From Brachypterus glaber (taxonomy: Eukaryota > Arthropoda > Insecta > Coleoptera > Kateretidae), in NCBI GenBank assembly GCA_958510825.1, contig OY294049.1, positions 29,912,774-29,976,773 on the forward strand: a DNA stretch of 64,000 nucleotides. Reading direction: 5' to 3'. Made by a program: the position numbers and the translations under genes. This document shows, in pieces, positions 32,243-43,384 of this stretch; position 1 is the stretch's first letter, and each line of letters starts with the position of its first letter. The notes under the pieces were generated by a model that saw only the letters and a program-made list of their open reading frames with translations, had not been told where the DNA came from and did no database searches.

Positions 32243-32390
32243 ACGTTATACAAAAACGTTATAAAATATATAAATCTAACCTTAAAAACTAACGTTTTAC
32301 AAAAACGTTATAAAATATATAAATCTAACCTTAAAAACTAACGTTTGACAAAAACGTTATAAAATACATAAATCTAACGTTAGTTTTCCA
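32243..32390 (+). repeat. 49-bp tandem repeat, three units
   Basis: Units begin ACGTTATAAAATATATAAAT at 32256, 32305 and 32354 and are nearly identical. Confidence 0.85.
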
Positions 32391-32928
32391 ACTAAATTGT
32401 AACCTTATTCTAACTTTAAATATTTTTTAAATTTCCATTATTAATACGTAAGCTATGGTAGAAAATACTCAATTCAGGTTTAATAATTATTTATTATTTC
32501 TATAATAAATTTAAAAAAATATCCCCCAAAAGTCAAAATTATAGTAAGTCTGGCAACGCTGTATTAGAATTGAAAACATATTTTAAGATTCTGAATGTAT
32601 AAATAAATATTAACTAACTAAATACAAAGTTTTTTTGAGAGGTAAACGTATTTATCGAAGTATTACAGCATATTACACGAAAAATATTTAGGGTCATCTA
32701 AAAAGATGGCTATTTTATTAATAAATGTAACGAAATTATGTTTAAAAATATTATGCTTCCTAAAATATATTAAGATTTATTTATATGAATAAATTGGTCT
32801 CCAGCTGCCATTTTATGATGCAGGTAGAAATTTCCTAGTTGGCCACGCCCCCGAAAGTTAGAAATTAAACGTACTTATAACGTATTTCTAACTTAAAAAT
32901 CTAACGTTAGATTAAAGTTTGTAACTAA

Positions 32929-33173
32929 GGGAACGTTCAAGTATCACGTAACGCAAATTTTACCAAAATTCATACACTTCATACCCCGGTTTTCGCGTTA
33001 TTATAGATTATAGAGATTTCATATTTTGGCTACCCCCCCCCCCCCCTAATAGGGGGTGTGTTGGGGGGGTAGCTAAAATATGAAATCTCTACAGCCTTGA
33101 ATAATGCGAGAACCGAGGTATGAAGTGTATGAATTTTGGTACATTTTGCGTTACGTAATACTTGATGGTCCCC
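32929..33173. mobile_element. MITE, GGGAACGTTCAAG family, copy 2
   Basis: Ends match copy 1 at 25705 (GGGAACGTTCAAGTATCACG). The middle is a second inverted repeat around a C run at 33034-33047 and a G run, with arms holding CATACACTTCATACCCCGG and its inverse. Confidence 0.7.
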
Positions 33174-33470
33174 TTAAGTTAGATTTTTAAAGCGGGACAT
33201 TTGTACATATTTTATAACGTACTTTTATACAGTTTTCTAACATTATAAAAACGTTATTCTAACGTTAAATTTCTACCAGGGAATGGTTTGGTAGTTTGCT
33301 GGTTTGGTGTTTATTTTTTTAATGGGAGGCGTTGGTTTACTTTAACAATGGTTTGGTTTGGTAGTTTGCTGGTTTGGTGTTTTTTTTAATGGTAGGCGTT
33401 GGTTTACGTTAATAATGGTTTGGTTTGGTAGTTTCCTGGTTTGGTGTTTTTTTTTTTAATGGGAGGCATT

Positions 33471-34210
33471 TTTCAGATACGATATTTCAGAATTTAGAAG
33501 GCGATATATTTTAAGAATCAAATAGAATTATTTTTAGGCTAAATAATTTAGCTTTAGCTAATTAAATAATAAATGCTCGCCTGGTGTAACAATATATATA
33601 ATAATAATAATATGTTGATTAAAACAGTACAAAACTACAAAATATCTACAAAAGAAAAACTAAATAGATTATTTTTTTTATGCTAATTAATACTAAATAA
33701 TAAGTTATTAGTTCTACGTATATAATTATTATATTAAGACATACAGTAGGCTTATGGTATAGTTATTTGCAAGGTAAAAGTGTAATTGAAGAAAGAATAG
33801 AGATAGAAACTGTTATATTGTACATGCACTAACAGGAATTTTTAAGGTCTATGATACTTTGTATTGCATAAGAAATTCATTGTTTTAATCAAATATTGAG
33901 AACCTCTGGAGAATACAGTAGAGGGGGTAAAAGCATTTCTTCGGCCGTACAACTTTCGACCGTATGATCTAGACTCGCTGAGATTTACGTGATTTTTCAT
34001 AGTGTAGTTTTTTTTTACTCAACCTTTTTTAAGCGTCATTCACGCGCCCGACAGACCGCAGCACGGTCAAATTGCTTTATTCGAATACGTTTATTTATTG
34101 TCTTAAAATCTACAAATACCCTGTATAATAAAATTAATGGAACATTGATAAACCACAAAAAAAAAACAATACTATTAAAAAATAATAATAAAAAATTAAA
34201 TAATATTAAT
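33471..34210. other. AT-rich spacer, nothing recognised
   Basis: No gene; short TAA/ATA runs at 33590-33610. The frame 33989-34282 overlaps the tRNA-like repeat and is not a gene. Confidence 0.45.
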
Positions 34211-34306
34211 AAAAAAAAAACAGTTCCGCTGTTGAGATTTGAACCCAGAGCATTATTGGGGTTGAATTTGTTTACTGCCTAAACCAACTGAACCACTGAC
34301 TGTCTG
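34211..34306 (-). ncRNA. tRNA-derived SINE-like unit
   Basis: On the minus strand TGGTTCAGTTGG (34284-34295) fits a Pol III A box, GGTTCAAATCTC (34234-34245) fits a B box, and a T run (34211-34220) fits a terminator. Acceptor-stem pairing fails, so it is not a working tRNA; a SINE head or tRNA pseudogene is likely. Confidence 0.45.
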
Positions 34307-35045
34307 TTTTTTCGTTTAAAATAACTTGACTTAAGGTGAAAAATATTATTTAGAAAATAACTTCTTAACGCTTGTGTGTATATTAAAGACTGTGTGATAA
34401 ATATATAAAATTAAAATATTATTCGATTTAAGTTATTTTTCTTATACATGCCACTAAAAATTAAAAAAATTACCTGCGCTACGCCGATTATTCACTAAAC
34501 TGAAAACCTTAAATCCACATTAATTTGTAGCTTAGGTGACCCCATCGAAGAACCCGATAAAATTTTGTCCATAACTTTTACCGTTAAGTCCAAACTGATT
34601 GGGTACATATATGAATCTTATGACAAATTTATTGAATAAATCTTTTTAATGTAATATTTGTTTTTTTTTTTTCTATAAATCCCTAGTTTAAAACTTCTAT
34701 TGAGCATTCGGAAAAAATTCGAGTGCTCAATTAGAAAATATTTGCAAAAAAAAAAATTGAAATAGTAGGTATTTCAAATTTCCCGGTTCTGGATGTGAAC
34801 ACTAGTGTCGCTAGTCGTTTTCCCGCCAATTTGTGTTGCAGCAATTATGAATGGGTTGGAGTTCTTTTGTGTTCTGTGGTGAAAGTCGGCCAAATATATA
34901 AACCTCTATATTTGAAACTGTAATGCTTTACTCCAACACACTGATTGTAGTGACATCTATCGGGTGTTTAAAATAATTCACGGTCAATTAGGTATAGAAA
35001 TCTACAGCTTCCAAGGTCAAATGACGTCAGATCTAGCATATTTTA
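34307..35045. other. Spacer, no gene seen
   Basis: AT-rich sequence with no coding frame or repeat that I can name. Confidence 0.4.
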
Positions 35046-35054
35046 AATTTATTT

Positions 35055-35175
35055 CTGTGGCTTGGTTCTAAAAGGGCCAATGTCAATTTGTCAGCAGCGT
35101 TTTCAAAAACCAGAGTTGACGTGAGAACATTGCTATTGACAAACTGACATTGGCTTCTTTAGAACCAAGCCACAG
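35055..35175. mobile_element. MITE with CTGTGGCTTGGTTCT ends and 9-bp duplication
   Basis: 121 bp with inverted ends CTGTGGCTTGGTTCTAAAAG. The flanks are exact 9-bp copies AATTTATTT (35046-35054, 35176-35184). A 9-bp duplication is typical of Mutator-like elements. A larger relative lies at 43141-43384. Confidence 0.8.
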
Positions 35176-35727
35176 AATTTATTTTATCGGGTGAATAAAT
35201 CGGAGATCAAAAATTAAAAAATCGTTTATTAAAAATAAAATAATATAATAAAAAAATATATAAGGTAGTTTTAAAACTAAGAAGTACTGTGCATGTCAAT
35301 ATGCATGATTTAAACGCCTATTTTCTTTATTTTGTTCAAAATATTTAAACTCCTTCATTATATATAATATCTAACTCTGCAGAGGATGCAGGCTCCTCTG
35401 AAAAAAAAGATTAGGATTGTGATGATTTAATTTCCAATGCTCTATGGCCTAGGTTTACGCATTTTTGCAGATGTATATTTATCGGGGATTTTGATATTAT
35501 TTTGATTCCATTATATATTATACATAGTAAATGGTATATTGCATTTTCCCAAATACTTTTTGACTTTTAAAAATTAACATTTAAAAAAAAAATCTTTGAA
35601 TTGAAAAAAAAAAAAACAAAAAAAAATAAATTTTCCACAGGGTTTTCTGGCTTAAAGGCCACGTTGAATTTCGTGCCATATAAATATATAGAATCCAAAG
35701 CACTACTATAAAACCACAACACACAAT

Positions 35728-35878
35728 CAGGTCTATTCACATGCACCATTGAAATCTATTCAATATTGACAAAAATTACAATACCATGCAGTTTTAATAC
35801 AGTTGACGTAAATGACCTTGCAATTTTCGTCAATATTGCCACAAATTTCAATCTTAATGGTACATGTGAATAGGCCTG
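35728..35878. mobile_element. Palindromic MITE, CAGGCCTATTCACATG family, copy 2
   Basis: 151 bp, inverse orientation to 28536-28686, also flanked by AAT (35725-35727, 35879-35881). Confidence 0.8.
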
Positions 35879-35901
35879 AATAGTACATGTTGAGGCACAT
35901 A

Positions 35902-36611
35902 CAGTGCGGTCCAAAAGTCACCCCCCCTTTTAACTTTTAAACGAGTTGAGATATCGACTTCAAGTTTAGAACTCTTAAATAAGACAACTTAAACTATCTT
36001 TTAGCATATATTTGATATTTTCAGCTCTTAAAATGTGAGCAGAGGGGCATGGGGGGACATTTTTTTTAAACGGAAAGGGGGGTCGTGTGATACATCATTT
36101 TAAAGCTTATAAAATTCTCTATTTAAACTAATATTTTTAAATTTTTTAAAAATGTTTTTTAAGGTTTTGATTTTTCAATTTTTTGTGCTAAAACATTCGA
36201 TTTTTTAAGTTTTTTTTTATAAATTATTATTAACTAAAATTAGTTTAAAAGTATAATTAACATTTTTTTATGATGAAATTAGGCATTTTTAAAAAATTAT
36301 TTGTTTTTTTAGAGGAATTTTGACATTAATACCCATTTTCAACCCCATTTTAAACCCAATTTTTTTTTTATTTAAAAATATGTAGTTAAATGGAGAATTT
36401 TATAAGCTTTAAAATGATGTATTACAAGACCCCCTTTCCATTTAAAAAAATGTGCCCCTTGCCCCCCTGAACACATTTTAAGAGCTGAAAGTATTAAATA
36501 TATGCTAAAAGATAGTTTAAGTTGTCTTATTTAAAAGTTCCAAATTTGAAGTCGATATCTCAACTGGTTCAAAAGTTAAAAGAGGGGGGGGGTGACTTTT
36601 GGACCGCTCTG
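35902..36611. mobile_element. Mariner-like MITE with ~225-bp TIRs, copy 1
   Basis: Ends CAGTGCGGTCCAAAAGTCAC and its near-inverse, with TA at both flanks (35900-35901, 36612-36613). TIRs extend about 225 bp with about 90% identity by eye. The end sequence and TA target fit Tc1/mariner. There is no transposase frame. Confidence 0.8.
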
Positions 36612-36885
36612 TATATGTCAAGCCATATGGCTCAAAATGCTCCGACAATGGCGAATTTTTGAGGAGGCACTAAATAAGTCTGTTCATTGGGACTGGACCT
36701 TCTAAGAAGGTCCTTCTTACATACACTTTTTACACAACCAAATAAGTACTGTATTCTTTTTTCAATTCTTTAACATGACAAATGACTGTGTTCAACTGTA
36801 AAGTGCAGGAACTAACCTAACACACCTAAATATCCATCATGTGGCACTGTACATGTTAATATCTAGATATAAGCTTAAAAAAATT

Positions 36886-36957
36886 ACCTGTCCAAAGTTT
36901 CCTATTTCTTCTTGGTACATAATCTTCAGGTAATTGCAGTTCAGTAAGGTCCACTAA
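36886..36957 (-). CDS. Possible exon-like segment
   Basis: The minus strand shows a TTTTGTTTAG acceptor and an ACAG|GTAATT donor around an open stretch with DLTELQLPEDYVPRRNRKLW. Direct joining to 37146-37298 gives an early stop, so either another exon intervenes or it is unrelated. Confidence 0.25.
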
Positions 36958-37145
36958 ACAAAATAGGATTTATAATACTGCCAAGTGCAAAAAACAGCTG
37001 ACTAGTTTTGGACTTGACAGGAATTCAATCTTACAATATACATATTATTATCAACCACTTAAAGCATTGAGTGCAAAAATACTAATACCTAGATAAAATA
37101 CCTGATAAATGAAGTGATGCTACTGCCTTTCTTCCAAGACCTCAC

Positions 37146-37298
37146 CTTGAACCTGGCTTTTTCACACTTTCTTCAAAGTGTCTGTCACAAACAAGAATTC
37201 TTTCCTGAAGATTTCTTCTCTCGTCTTTTTGTTTTTGTTTAAAATACTGAATTACTAATATAAAACAAACGAACACGACGACCATAACAATTGTATTC
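37146..37298 (-). CDS. Possible host exon encoding a membrane segment
   Basis: On the minus strand a pyrimidine-rich tract and TTTGCAG acceptor precede 37298, and AAG|GTGAGG gives a donor after 37146. The 153-bp stretch between has the same phase at both ends. It encodes a hydrophobic segment (VMVVVFVCFILVIQYF) followed by a charged tail with KQKQKDERRNLQER and VCDRHFEES. If the donor is not used the frame stops at TGA two codons on. A second exon-like piece lies at 36886-36957. I do not recognise the protein. It would be head-to-head with the gene at 38518. Confidence 0.35.
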
Positions 37299-37369
37299 CT
37301 GCAAATAACAAAGTTAAAAATGGCTGTCAAACAAAGCCTTAGGTAGAGTTGTAAATTCAAAAAAAAAAA

Positions 37370-38060
37370 CATTTTTTTTTAAACACAAAAAAAAACATTT
37401 TAAAACAAAGCTAGAATAAAAAAAACAAATTTGTTTTTTTATTAAAAATTAACACATTTTTTATTGTAAAAGTCATGTATGACAGTTTATAAAAAAATAT
37501 TTATTTAATTTAAAACGGTTTTTTACAACTGAGTTGTAACAACTCTATTTAATTTTAATAAATAAATTTAAATATATTTAGAATAAACATACTCTTTTTT
37601 GAAAAAAAATCTTTTTTTATTCTTCGTAAAAATAAATTAAAAAAAAATTAAAAATTCTGAAAAATTTTTACAAGTTTTTTTTTGAAAAAATATTTTTTTG
37701 AAGTTTTTTTTGAAATTTTTTTTTTTTGAAAAAAAAAATCGAAAAAAACTTGTAGACAGGCATCATAAACAGACTTCATAAATTTGACACGTTAGAAAAG
37801 TGAGGTTATGTGCCTGAAGTTTCAACTCCTAAACTCGTTAACAGATAGGCGTATAATCTATATATTTTATTATTTCACGAAGAATAAAGTATTTTGAAAT
37901 AAAAACTAATAAAAACTATTGAAAACAGTCTCTAATTGATCCTAAAATACAAAAGTTGTCATTTTTTGAATATTTTCACAAAAAAAAAAACAAAAAAAAA
38001 ACAAAAAAACAAAAAAAAAACACAAAAACACTTCAAAAAAAACAAGCCTTAAAAGAACGG
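37370..38060. repeat. Low-complexity A/T runs
   Basis: Long homopolymer-rich sequence (A and T runs, then A-run/C repeats at 37975-38040). No gene. Confidence 0.7.
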
Positions 38061-38339
38061 TTTTTTTTACATCTCTAGCCTTAGGTGAATTGCAGCGAGG
38101 CAATCGCAGTAACCCGTTATGTATTTATATTTACTAGTGTTTTTGTAAGAATAAAATACATACCTAAATCATTTTCAAAAATGTTTACTAAGCCGTCAAA
38201 TCAACGCGTTTAGCGAGATCTGTCATTTTTAAATATTTGTACTAACTGATGCGGTTAACACAGGTTCCTCGCTGCAAATCGCCCTGATCGCAGCGCTACC
38301 TGGTGGTTGTTATTATACAAGGCCACTTAAAACACAGTT

Positions 38340-38517
38340 CAAGGTCACCAATTCAAGTTACGTATATAGAGGTTTGTATATGGGCGGCCATGTTTTGTGC
38401 TCAAGTGCATTTTTGTACCGTCTAAAATGCCGAAAATAATGTGTTTTAGTGAAAGTTTTAATTAATAAAGTTAAGTAGGTACCGTATACTTGAAAGTAGA
38501 TTATAAATTAGATAAAA
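38340..38517 (+). promoter_or_regulatory. Promoter and 5' leader zone of the SREK1-like gene
   Basis: The sequence upstream of the ATG is less AT-rich at 38380-38425 (GGGCGGCCATGTTTTGTGC). No classical TATA box placement can be proved; the transcription start is inferred to lie around 38345-38400. The ATG context is GATAAAAATGG, acceptable for insects. Confidence 0.35.
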
Positions 38518-38750
38518 ATGGCTGTGGGAACAACGAAAGTGGTGCAAGTGACAAACATTGCACCACAAGCCACCAAAGATCAGATGCACATTTTGTTTGG
38601 ATATCTGGGTAAGATTGAAGATATCCGGCTTTACCCTACAGTCCGGGACGTCACGTGTCCGGTTCAATCCAGAATATGCTACATCAAATTTGTGGACACG
38701 AGCACTGTGGGCATAGCTCAACATATGACCAACACTGTGTTTATTGATAG
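38518..38750 (+). CDS. SREK1: SREK1/Srp54-like splicing regulator, first coding exon
   Basis: Starts at ATG 38518 and ends at a consensus donor, GATAG|GTAAAG, after 77 codons plus two bases. Residues about 6-77 are an RNA-recognition motif: VVQVTNIAP (first strand, RNP2-like), LFGYLGKIEDIRLYP, and RICYIKFVD (RNP1-like), ending QHMTNTVFIDR. This matches the N-terminal RRM of SREK1 (SRrp86) in vertebrates and Srp54 in Drosophila, nuclear SR-related proteins that modulate splice-site choice. No further exon was found downstream in the window, so the first intron is probably very long and filled with transposons. Confidence in the family is high; the exact orthology is inferred. Confidence 0.88.
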
Positions 38751-38763
38751 GTAAAGTAATAGT

Positions 38764-38812
38764 TATTTAAGTACTAACCCTCGGGCAGGCGCGCCGGCAG
38801 CAAAAAGACGCA
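38764..38812. repeat. Fragment of the CCCTCGGGC piggyBac-like family
   Basis: CTAACCCTCGGGCAGGCGCG followed by GCCGGCAGCAAAAAGACGCA parallels the ends of the element at 49344-59932. Only one end is seen here. Confidence 0.5.
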
Positions 38813-39825
38813 AATTCCCCCCAGGCCCAGAGTTTCTGAGGGGGCCGAATTTCAATAGAAATCCTGAAATCCGGGAAAAGGGGCTGTCCATATATTACAA
38901 AACGCAATTTTTCAACAAAATTGACCCCCCCTGTGTAACAAACTGTCACATTTACCAACACCCCCCCCCCTGTGTAACGCGTAACAATATAAAAATTTGT
39001 ATTTTTTTTTCTAACATATCTTGATACAGAATTCCGCATAATGCAAGATGGTAAAAAGACGGTGTAAAAATGATACATATTATAATAATACATACATAAT
39101 GTATAGCACTTAATGTACTTAAACGAAAAAATCACTCAAACTTTAAAAAAATATTCATAATCAATATCACACAGGGAAAAAATTTGAAAAAAAAATGTTT
39201 ATACTTTTAATTTTAGAATTCTAAAATATAAAAGTAAAAATACTAGGTACCATCATTTTCATAGAAAACGCTCACATCACAGAACCCTGAGGTACCCCAA
39301 CATTTTAAATTTTTAGTTGTGGTATATGTACTTTACTAAGATTGACACTGACATTTTCCGTAATAATTAAGTAAGGTTAAAGTACAGTCTATATTATATA
39401 GTGCAAGTCCTATAACTGTCTTTAAGCATATATGCTTATAAGCAAAAAGGTTAACAAATTTTATTATAAATGATATTTATACAGTATCTCTCCAGATAGA
39501 GTTACAAAGAGGAATTTATTTTTTATTTTTGATTTGATCTCAAAAAAAGTCACTCTTTATAACTTGCCCTGCTTGATTTTAAACTCACAAAACACTAAGC
39601 GCTTTTTGTACAACTCTTACGGTTAAAGTCCAAACGAAAATAGTTTTTACCAAGTTATCTATCACATTAACTATCACATTTTCTTCTCTAGCAAGAAAAT
39701 AAAAAATACGTGTCAGGTCCGGCCAATTATTATAACAGCCGATATTGTTCCATAGTACAACCACAAAAAGCTGTAAAACCTTCTAGAGTTGTATTAGTAA
39801 TGTATAATACAATTTGTAATCGCGA
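38813..39825. other. Intron-like spacer with C-rich runs
   Basis: C runs and GTGTAACA motifs at 38925-38985 resemble the centre of the GGGAACG MITE family. The remainder is AT-rich with no coding. Confidence 0.4.
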
Positions 39826-40290
39826 TCCACCCGGGGGGGTCGTGGGCAATTATTATTAAATATTTGTAATATTTTCTTTAAAATTTGTGTATGGGAGTTT
39901 TTGAGGTCGCTGAAACTGAATTTGTTCATACATTTCTTCTCCACCCCCGGCGGGCAGGGGGTAATTATTTTTAAATATTTACAATATGTTTTAGTGAAAA
40001 TTGCTGTACAGGGTTTTATTAGGTTGCTGAAATAAATTTTGAAATAAATATTTTCTTACTCCATCCCCTGGGGGGTAAGAGGCAATCATTTTTAAATGTT
40101 TTCGTAAAAATTGGTATAGAGGGTTTGTTTGAGTTGAATCTGTTTTAACTTTACCCTTGCGGGGCAGGAGTAATAATTTTAAAAGATTACAGTATTTTCG
40201 TAAAAATTGGCATATAGGGGTTTCCGAGGTCGCTGAAATTGTTTTTAGTCCAACACCACCCCTCGGGGTGGTGGTCTGTCCGGTAATTCT
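39826..40290. repeat. G-rich minisatellite of ~90-120-bp units
   Basis: Units marked by a G/C cluster (GGGGGGTCGTGGGCAATTAT at about 39833, then about 39950, 40070, 40160 and 40262) followed by TTTTAAATATTT and GGTCGCTGAAA blocks. Four to five diverged units. Confidence 0.65.
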
Positions 40291-40454
40291 TGTGGGCACG
40301 ATAACTCAAAAATGCTGTGAGGTAAAGAGTTTAACTTTGGTACATAGATTTCTTTCTCGGTTGGAATTCTTTTTGGTAAAAATCGGGATGGGGCAGTTTA
40401 TTTTAGTTCATACTATATTTAATGAGCAAATATTAGGGTCCTTTCTAACTTCAA

Positions 40455-41145
40455 ATTCGTAAAAATTTTCGCCTTTGCACTAGTGCTTTTAACGAGGCTT
40501 TTAACATTTGTTTACAGTATTAAATTAACGTCAATTAGCAGAATTCGTAAAAAATGTCGCCTGCGGCGCTAACTTAGTTGATGGCTGACAACCATTTTTT
40601 TTGTCGTCACTTTTCTTTAAGTTTGTTAAACTTAACGTTAAATTAAAAAAAATCGTCCAAGGTGCTAGAGCTTTCTTGCATTTTCATGAAATTTTAAATT
40701 GCAACACTGTTTTAAAATTAAAATACACCATAATAAATTCTTAAATTTTTGCCTGTTTAAGATTGTAAAACTTACAATATTAAATCAAAAAAAAAAAAAA
40801 ATGCCGGAAAATAACAGAGTTCGTAAAAAAAATCGCCTCCGGCGTTAACTTAGTTAATGAGTGGCTGACGACCATTTTTTTAGTCGTCACTTTTTTTTAA
40901 TTCGAGTTTGTAATTAAATTAAAAAATCATCTGAGGTGCTAGAGCATTCTTGCATTTTTATAAAAAATTTAATTGCAACACTGTTTTAAAATTAAAATAG
41001 ACCATCAGAATTTTTTCGCTTGCAGCGCTTGGGCTTTCTTCAGTTTTTTTTTTTAAATTTAAGATTGTAAAACTTACAATATTAAATAAAAAAAATGTCA
41101 GTTCGTAAAAAATTTCCTCTGCGGCGCTAAATTAGCTAATGAAGA
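40455..41145. repeat. ~280-bp tandem repeat
   Basis: TTCGTAAAAAATGTCGCC-type starts at about 40543, 40819 and 41101. Each is followed by a GGCGCTAACTTAG block, a GACGACCATTTTTT block, a GTGCTAGAGC block and TTGTAAAACTTACAATATTA. Confidence 0.7.
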
Positions 41146-41360
41146 ACTGACGACCATTTTTTAGGAGGGGCGTTACTTTAGCCCCCTGTACAAGTGCCGT
41201 AACTAAATTGTTTTGGAAAAATAGGGAGCTCGGGAAAAAAGTTTCTCCGGGGCTTCGACTGGCTCGGTCTGGTTCTGCCTAGAGATAAGTGCTGTAGAAT
41301 AAGGATTTAAAATGGAAGATTTGCGCTTTTTTGTCCAAATATTTTGTCACAAAATTTGTC

Positions 41361-41424
41361 AAATGCCTAAAATTGTCATAAAATGCCTAAAATTGTCATA
41401 AAATGCCTAAAATTGTCATAAAAT
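41361..41424. repeat. 20-bp tandem repeat, three units
   Basis: AAATGCCTAAAATTGTCATA is repeated three times exactly. Confidence 0.9.
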
Positions 41425-41509
41425 CATAAAAAAAAATCTGAAAAATTTCGGTGGGAGCCCTGCGTACTCCCGGTGTACATCTATGGTCTGTTTCTTCAAG
41501 CAATGTTAT

Positions 41510-41512
<3 letters not shown>

Positions 41513-41567
<55 letters not shown>
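41513..41567. repeat. (TA)n microsatellite
   Basis: About 27 uninterrupted TA units. Confidence 0.95.
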
Positions 41568-41570
<3 letters not shown>

Positions 41571-41924
41571 AATTAAAAATCTCACAGTAAATATTTTCAA
41601 AACAGATTCGAATTTTGGATGTATATATGGGGTATATGGGTATTTCTCCAGTAATGAGTAACAAAAAACGATTTTTGTCCAGCAACTTTTTTTATCACTA
41701 AATTACCAAAATCCCTTAAAAATGAAAGAAAATGGTCTTTACGGTTTGTAAATGCAAAGAACAGACACTATTTCGAAAAAGAAAAGGTTCCGTTTCTTAC
41801 AGTCTACGTATGTTTATATATTCTCTCCTGAAGCCAAACGCTTTATCCGATATCGACGATTTTAATTAAGGTTTATCTTATTTGGGAAATATTCTGGGCG
41901 ACATTAAGGTTCCAAAAAAAAACA

Positions 41925-42235
41925 AAATGGCGGCTGCTGGGCGTCATTTTGTTTGTGACAAAAAATTAAAATTTTTAAAAGGTGTCAAATTAAAGGAAAT
42001 TTTTCGTAGGTAACTAAATATTAAATTTGGTTCACAAAAAATCAAAATGGCCGCTGCCAGACGTAATTTTTTATCGCAAAATAATTAAAATTTAAAAAAA
42101 ATATCAAGTAAAGGATTTGTTTAGGTTATATTATATTACATTTGTTTGCAAGACAAGAAAAATGGCTGCTGGACTGTGTTTATGACCTACTGATTAATTT
42201 TTTTTTAAAGATGGTATCAAATTAAAGGATTTTTT
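41925..42235. repeat. ~115-bp tandem repeat, three units
   Basis: AAAATGGCGGCTGCTGG-type starts at about 41929, 42044 and 42159, each followed by TTAAAATTT, ATCAAATTAAAGGA and TTTTTT blocks. Confidence 0.65.
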
Positions 42236-42384
42236 TTGTGGCTTATTAAAAAAGGACGGCTCCTAATAGGGTTCTCCACTAAGTCTTGTTTTTAATATTT
42301 GAACACTGATTTACAAAGTAATTTATAATAGTAAGGTAAATGTAAAGTAATTTTCCTTTTTGATAACGCTAACTATTTTAAAAA

Positions 42385-43020
42385 TCGATTTAAAGTTTAA
42401 ATTTTTTCGTCGCGCCTTATTTTCTACGTCACAGATAGAGACTGCGCAGAAACGACATTTTATTTCTTAGTGTGGCTAAACTGCTAGCGTAGAAATAACC
42501 TCACTTTTTATCTGTCGGTGGAGAGTTCCGTGTTAAATTTCGGAATCGGTTTGTTTTTAAAGTTATTTTATTTGTTTTTGCTTTAATTATGGCTTCAGTG
42601 GATTTTTTTTGTGAAAGCAAGTAGCGAAAATTTACTACACGTTAATTACGTGATGTTAAAGAATTTTTCGCAAAAAACTTGGACTATTTTAGTGTGGAGT
42701 TCCGAAGGTTTAAAAATGTATGGTCAGTATACACTCTTTATTTTAATTTTAGTTTTTACTGAGTTTTTTGTTCTATTCATGTGGATAAACTATTTTTTTG
42801 AGTAATTTGTGAAAAATGTGGAGGATATTTTAAAACATATTGTATATTTGCAGGTTATGGAGAAACATCTTATTGGTTATGTGCAACTCAATCAGGACAA
42901 GAGCACTAGTATTTGCACAGTAAAAGGACGTGTTGTCCTTGAGCACAAAGTTCATGATCGCAGCAGAAATTGATGAAAATAATAGTCATTCTTAGTTGCA
43001 AAGTTGTACAGCTTCTGAAG
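42385..43020 (+). other. Possible transcribed segment
   Basis: A moderately GC region (42405-42530) is followed by a short frame at 42611 and an acceptor-like TTTGCAG at 42850 before an open stretch reading VMEKHLIGYVQLNQDKS. No family is recognised; it may be noncoding RNA, a pseudogene or chance. Confidence 0.2.
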
Positions 43021-43140
43021 GTAAATTATTTTAGTTATTTTGGTCTGTGGAATTCTGGGGTTCTATTTTAAATACCTTATAAAAAGTCAGCTGTTGTGGG
43101 GCAATCCCCTAAGCAACAGGAGCCTCAGCCGAGTATATAT

Positions 43141-43384
43141 CTGTGGCTTGGTTTGGCTTGTCAAAAATTTTAAACAGATACACTAAGTCAAACAAAACAT
43201 TGGCTGTTTTAGCAGTTTAACAGACATGTTTATTAAAAACACCCTTGTCACTTAAAATTTACATTTATCTCACAAGCACTGACGTTGGCTTTTTTAGGTT
43301 ATATAGATCTAAGAAAAAGTTAGTTCTACAGTATAACTTATAATAAGGATATAGTGACATTGGCCCTTTTAGAACCAAGCCATG
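43141..43384. mobile_element. Larger relative of the CTGTGGCTTGG MITE
   Basis: The left end CTGTGGCTTGGTTTGGCTTG and right end GGCCCTTTTAGAACCAAGCC match the family at 35055. The middle is longer and diverged; the target duplication is no longer clear. Confidence 0.6.

Larger units (their letters stand above)
32171..33281. mobile_element. CCCTGGTAGAAA-ended element inside the minisatellite
   Basis: Ends CCCTGGTAGAAA and, inverted, the same. Comparing with uninterrupted minisatellite units shows an AA at the insertion point present on both sides (32169-32170, 33282-33283), implying a 2-bp duplication. The interior holds a 49-bp tandem repeat and a second MITE. No coding is seen. Confidence 0.65.
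32066..33470. repeat. ~69-bp GTTTGG minisatellite, interrupted
   Basis: Units with TGGTTTGGTAGTTTGCTGG, a T run and GGCGTTGGTTTACGTTAA occur at 32066-32170 and 33284-33470. A transposon (32171-33281) splits the array. Confidence 0.75.

Noticed and set aside
34230..34300. Functional tRNA gene
   Set aside because: A and B boxes are present but the acceptor and anticodon stems do not pair.
35567..35749. 60-codon minus frame before the MITE
   Set aside because: Phe-rich translation of A/T runs and overlap with the MITE end.
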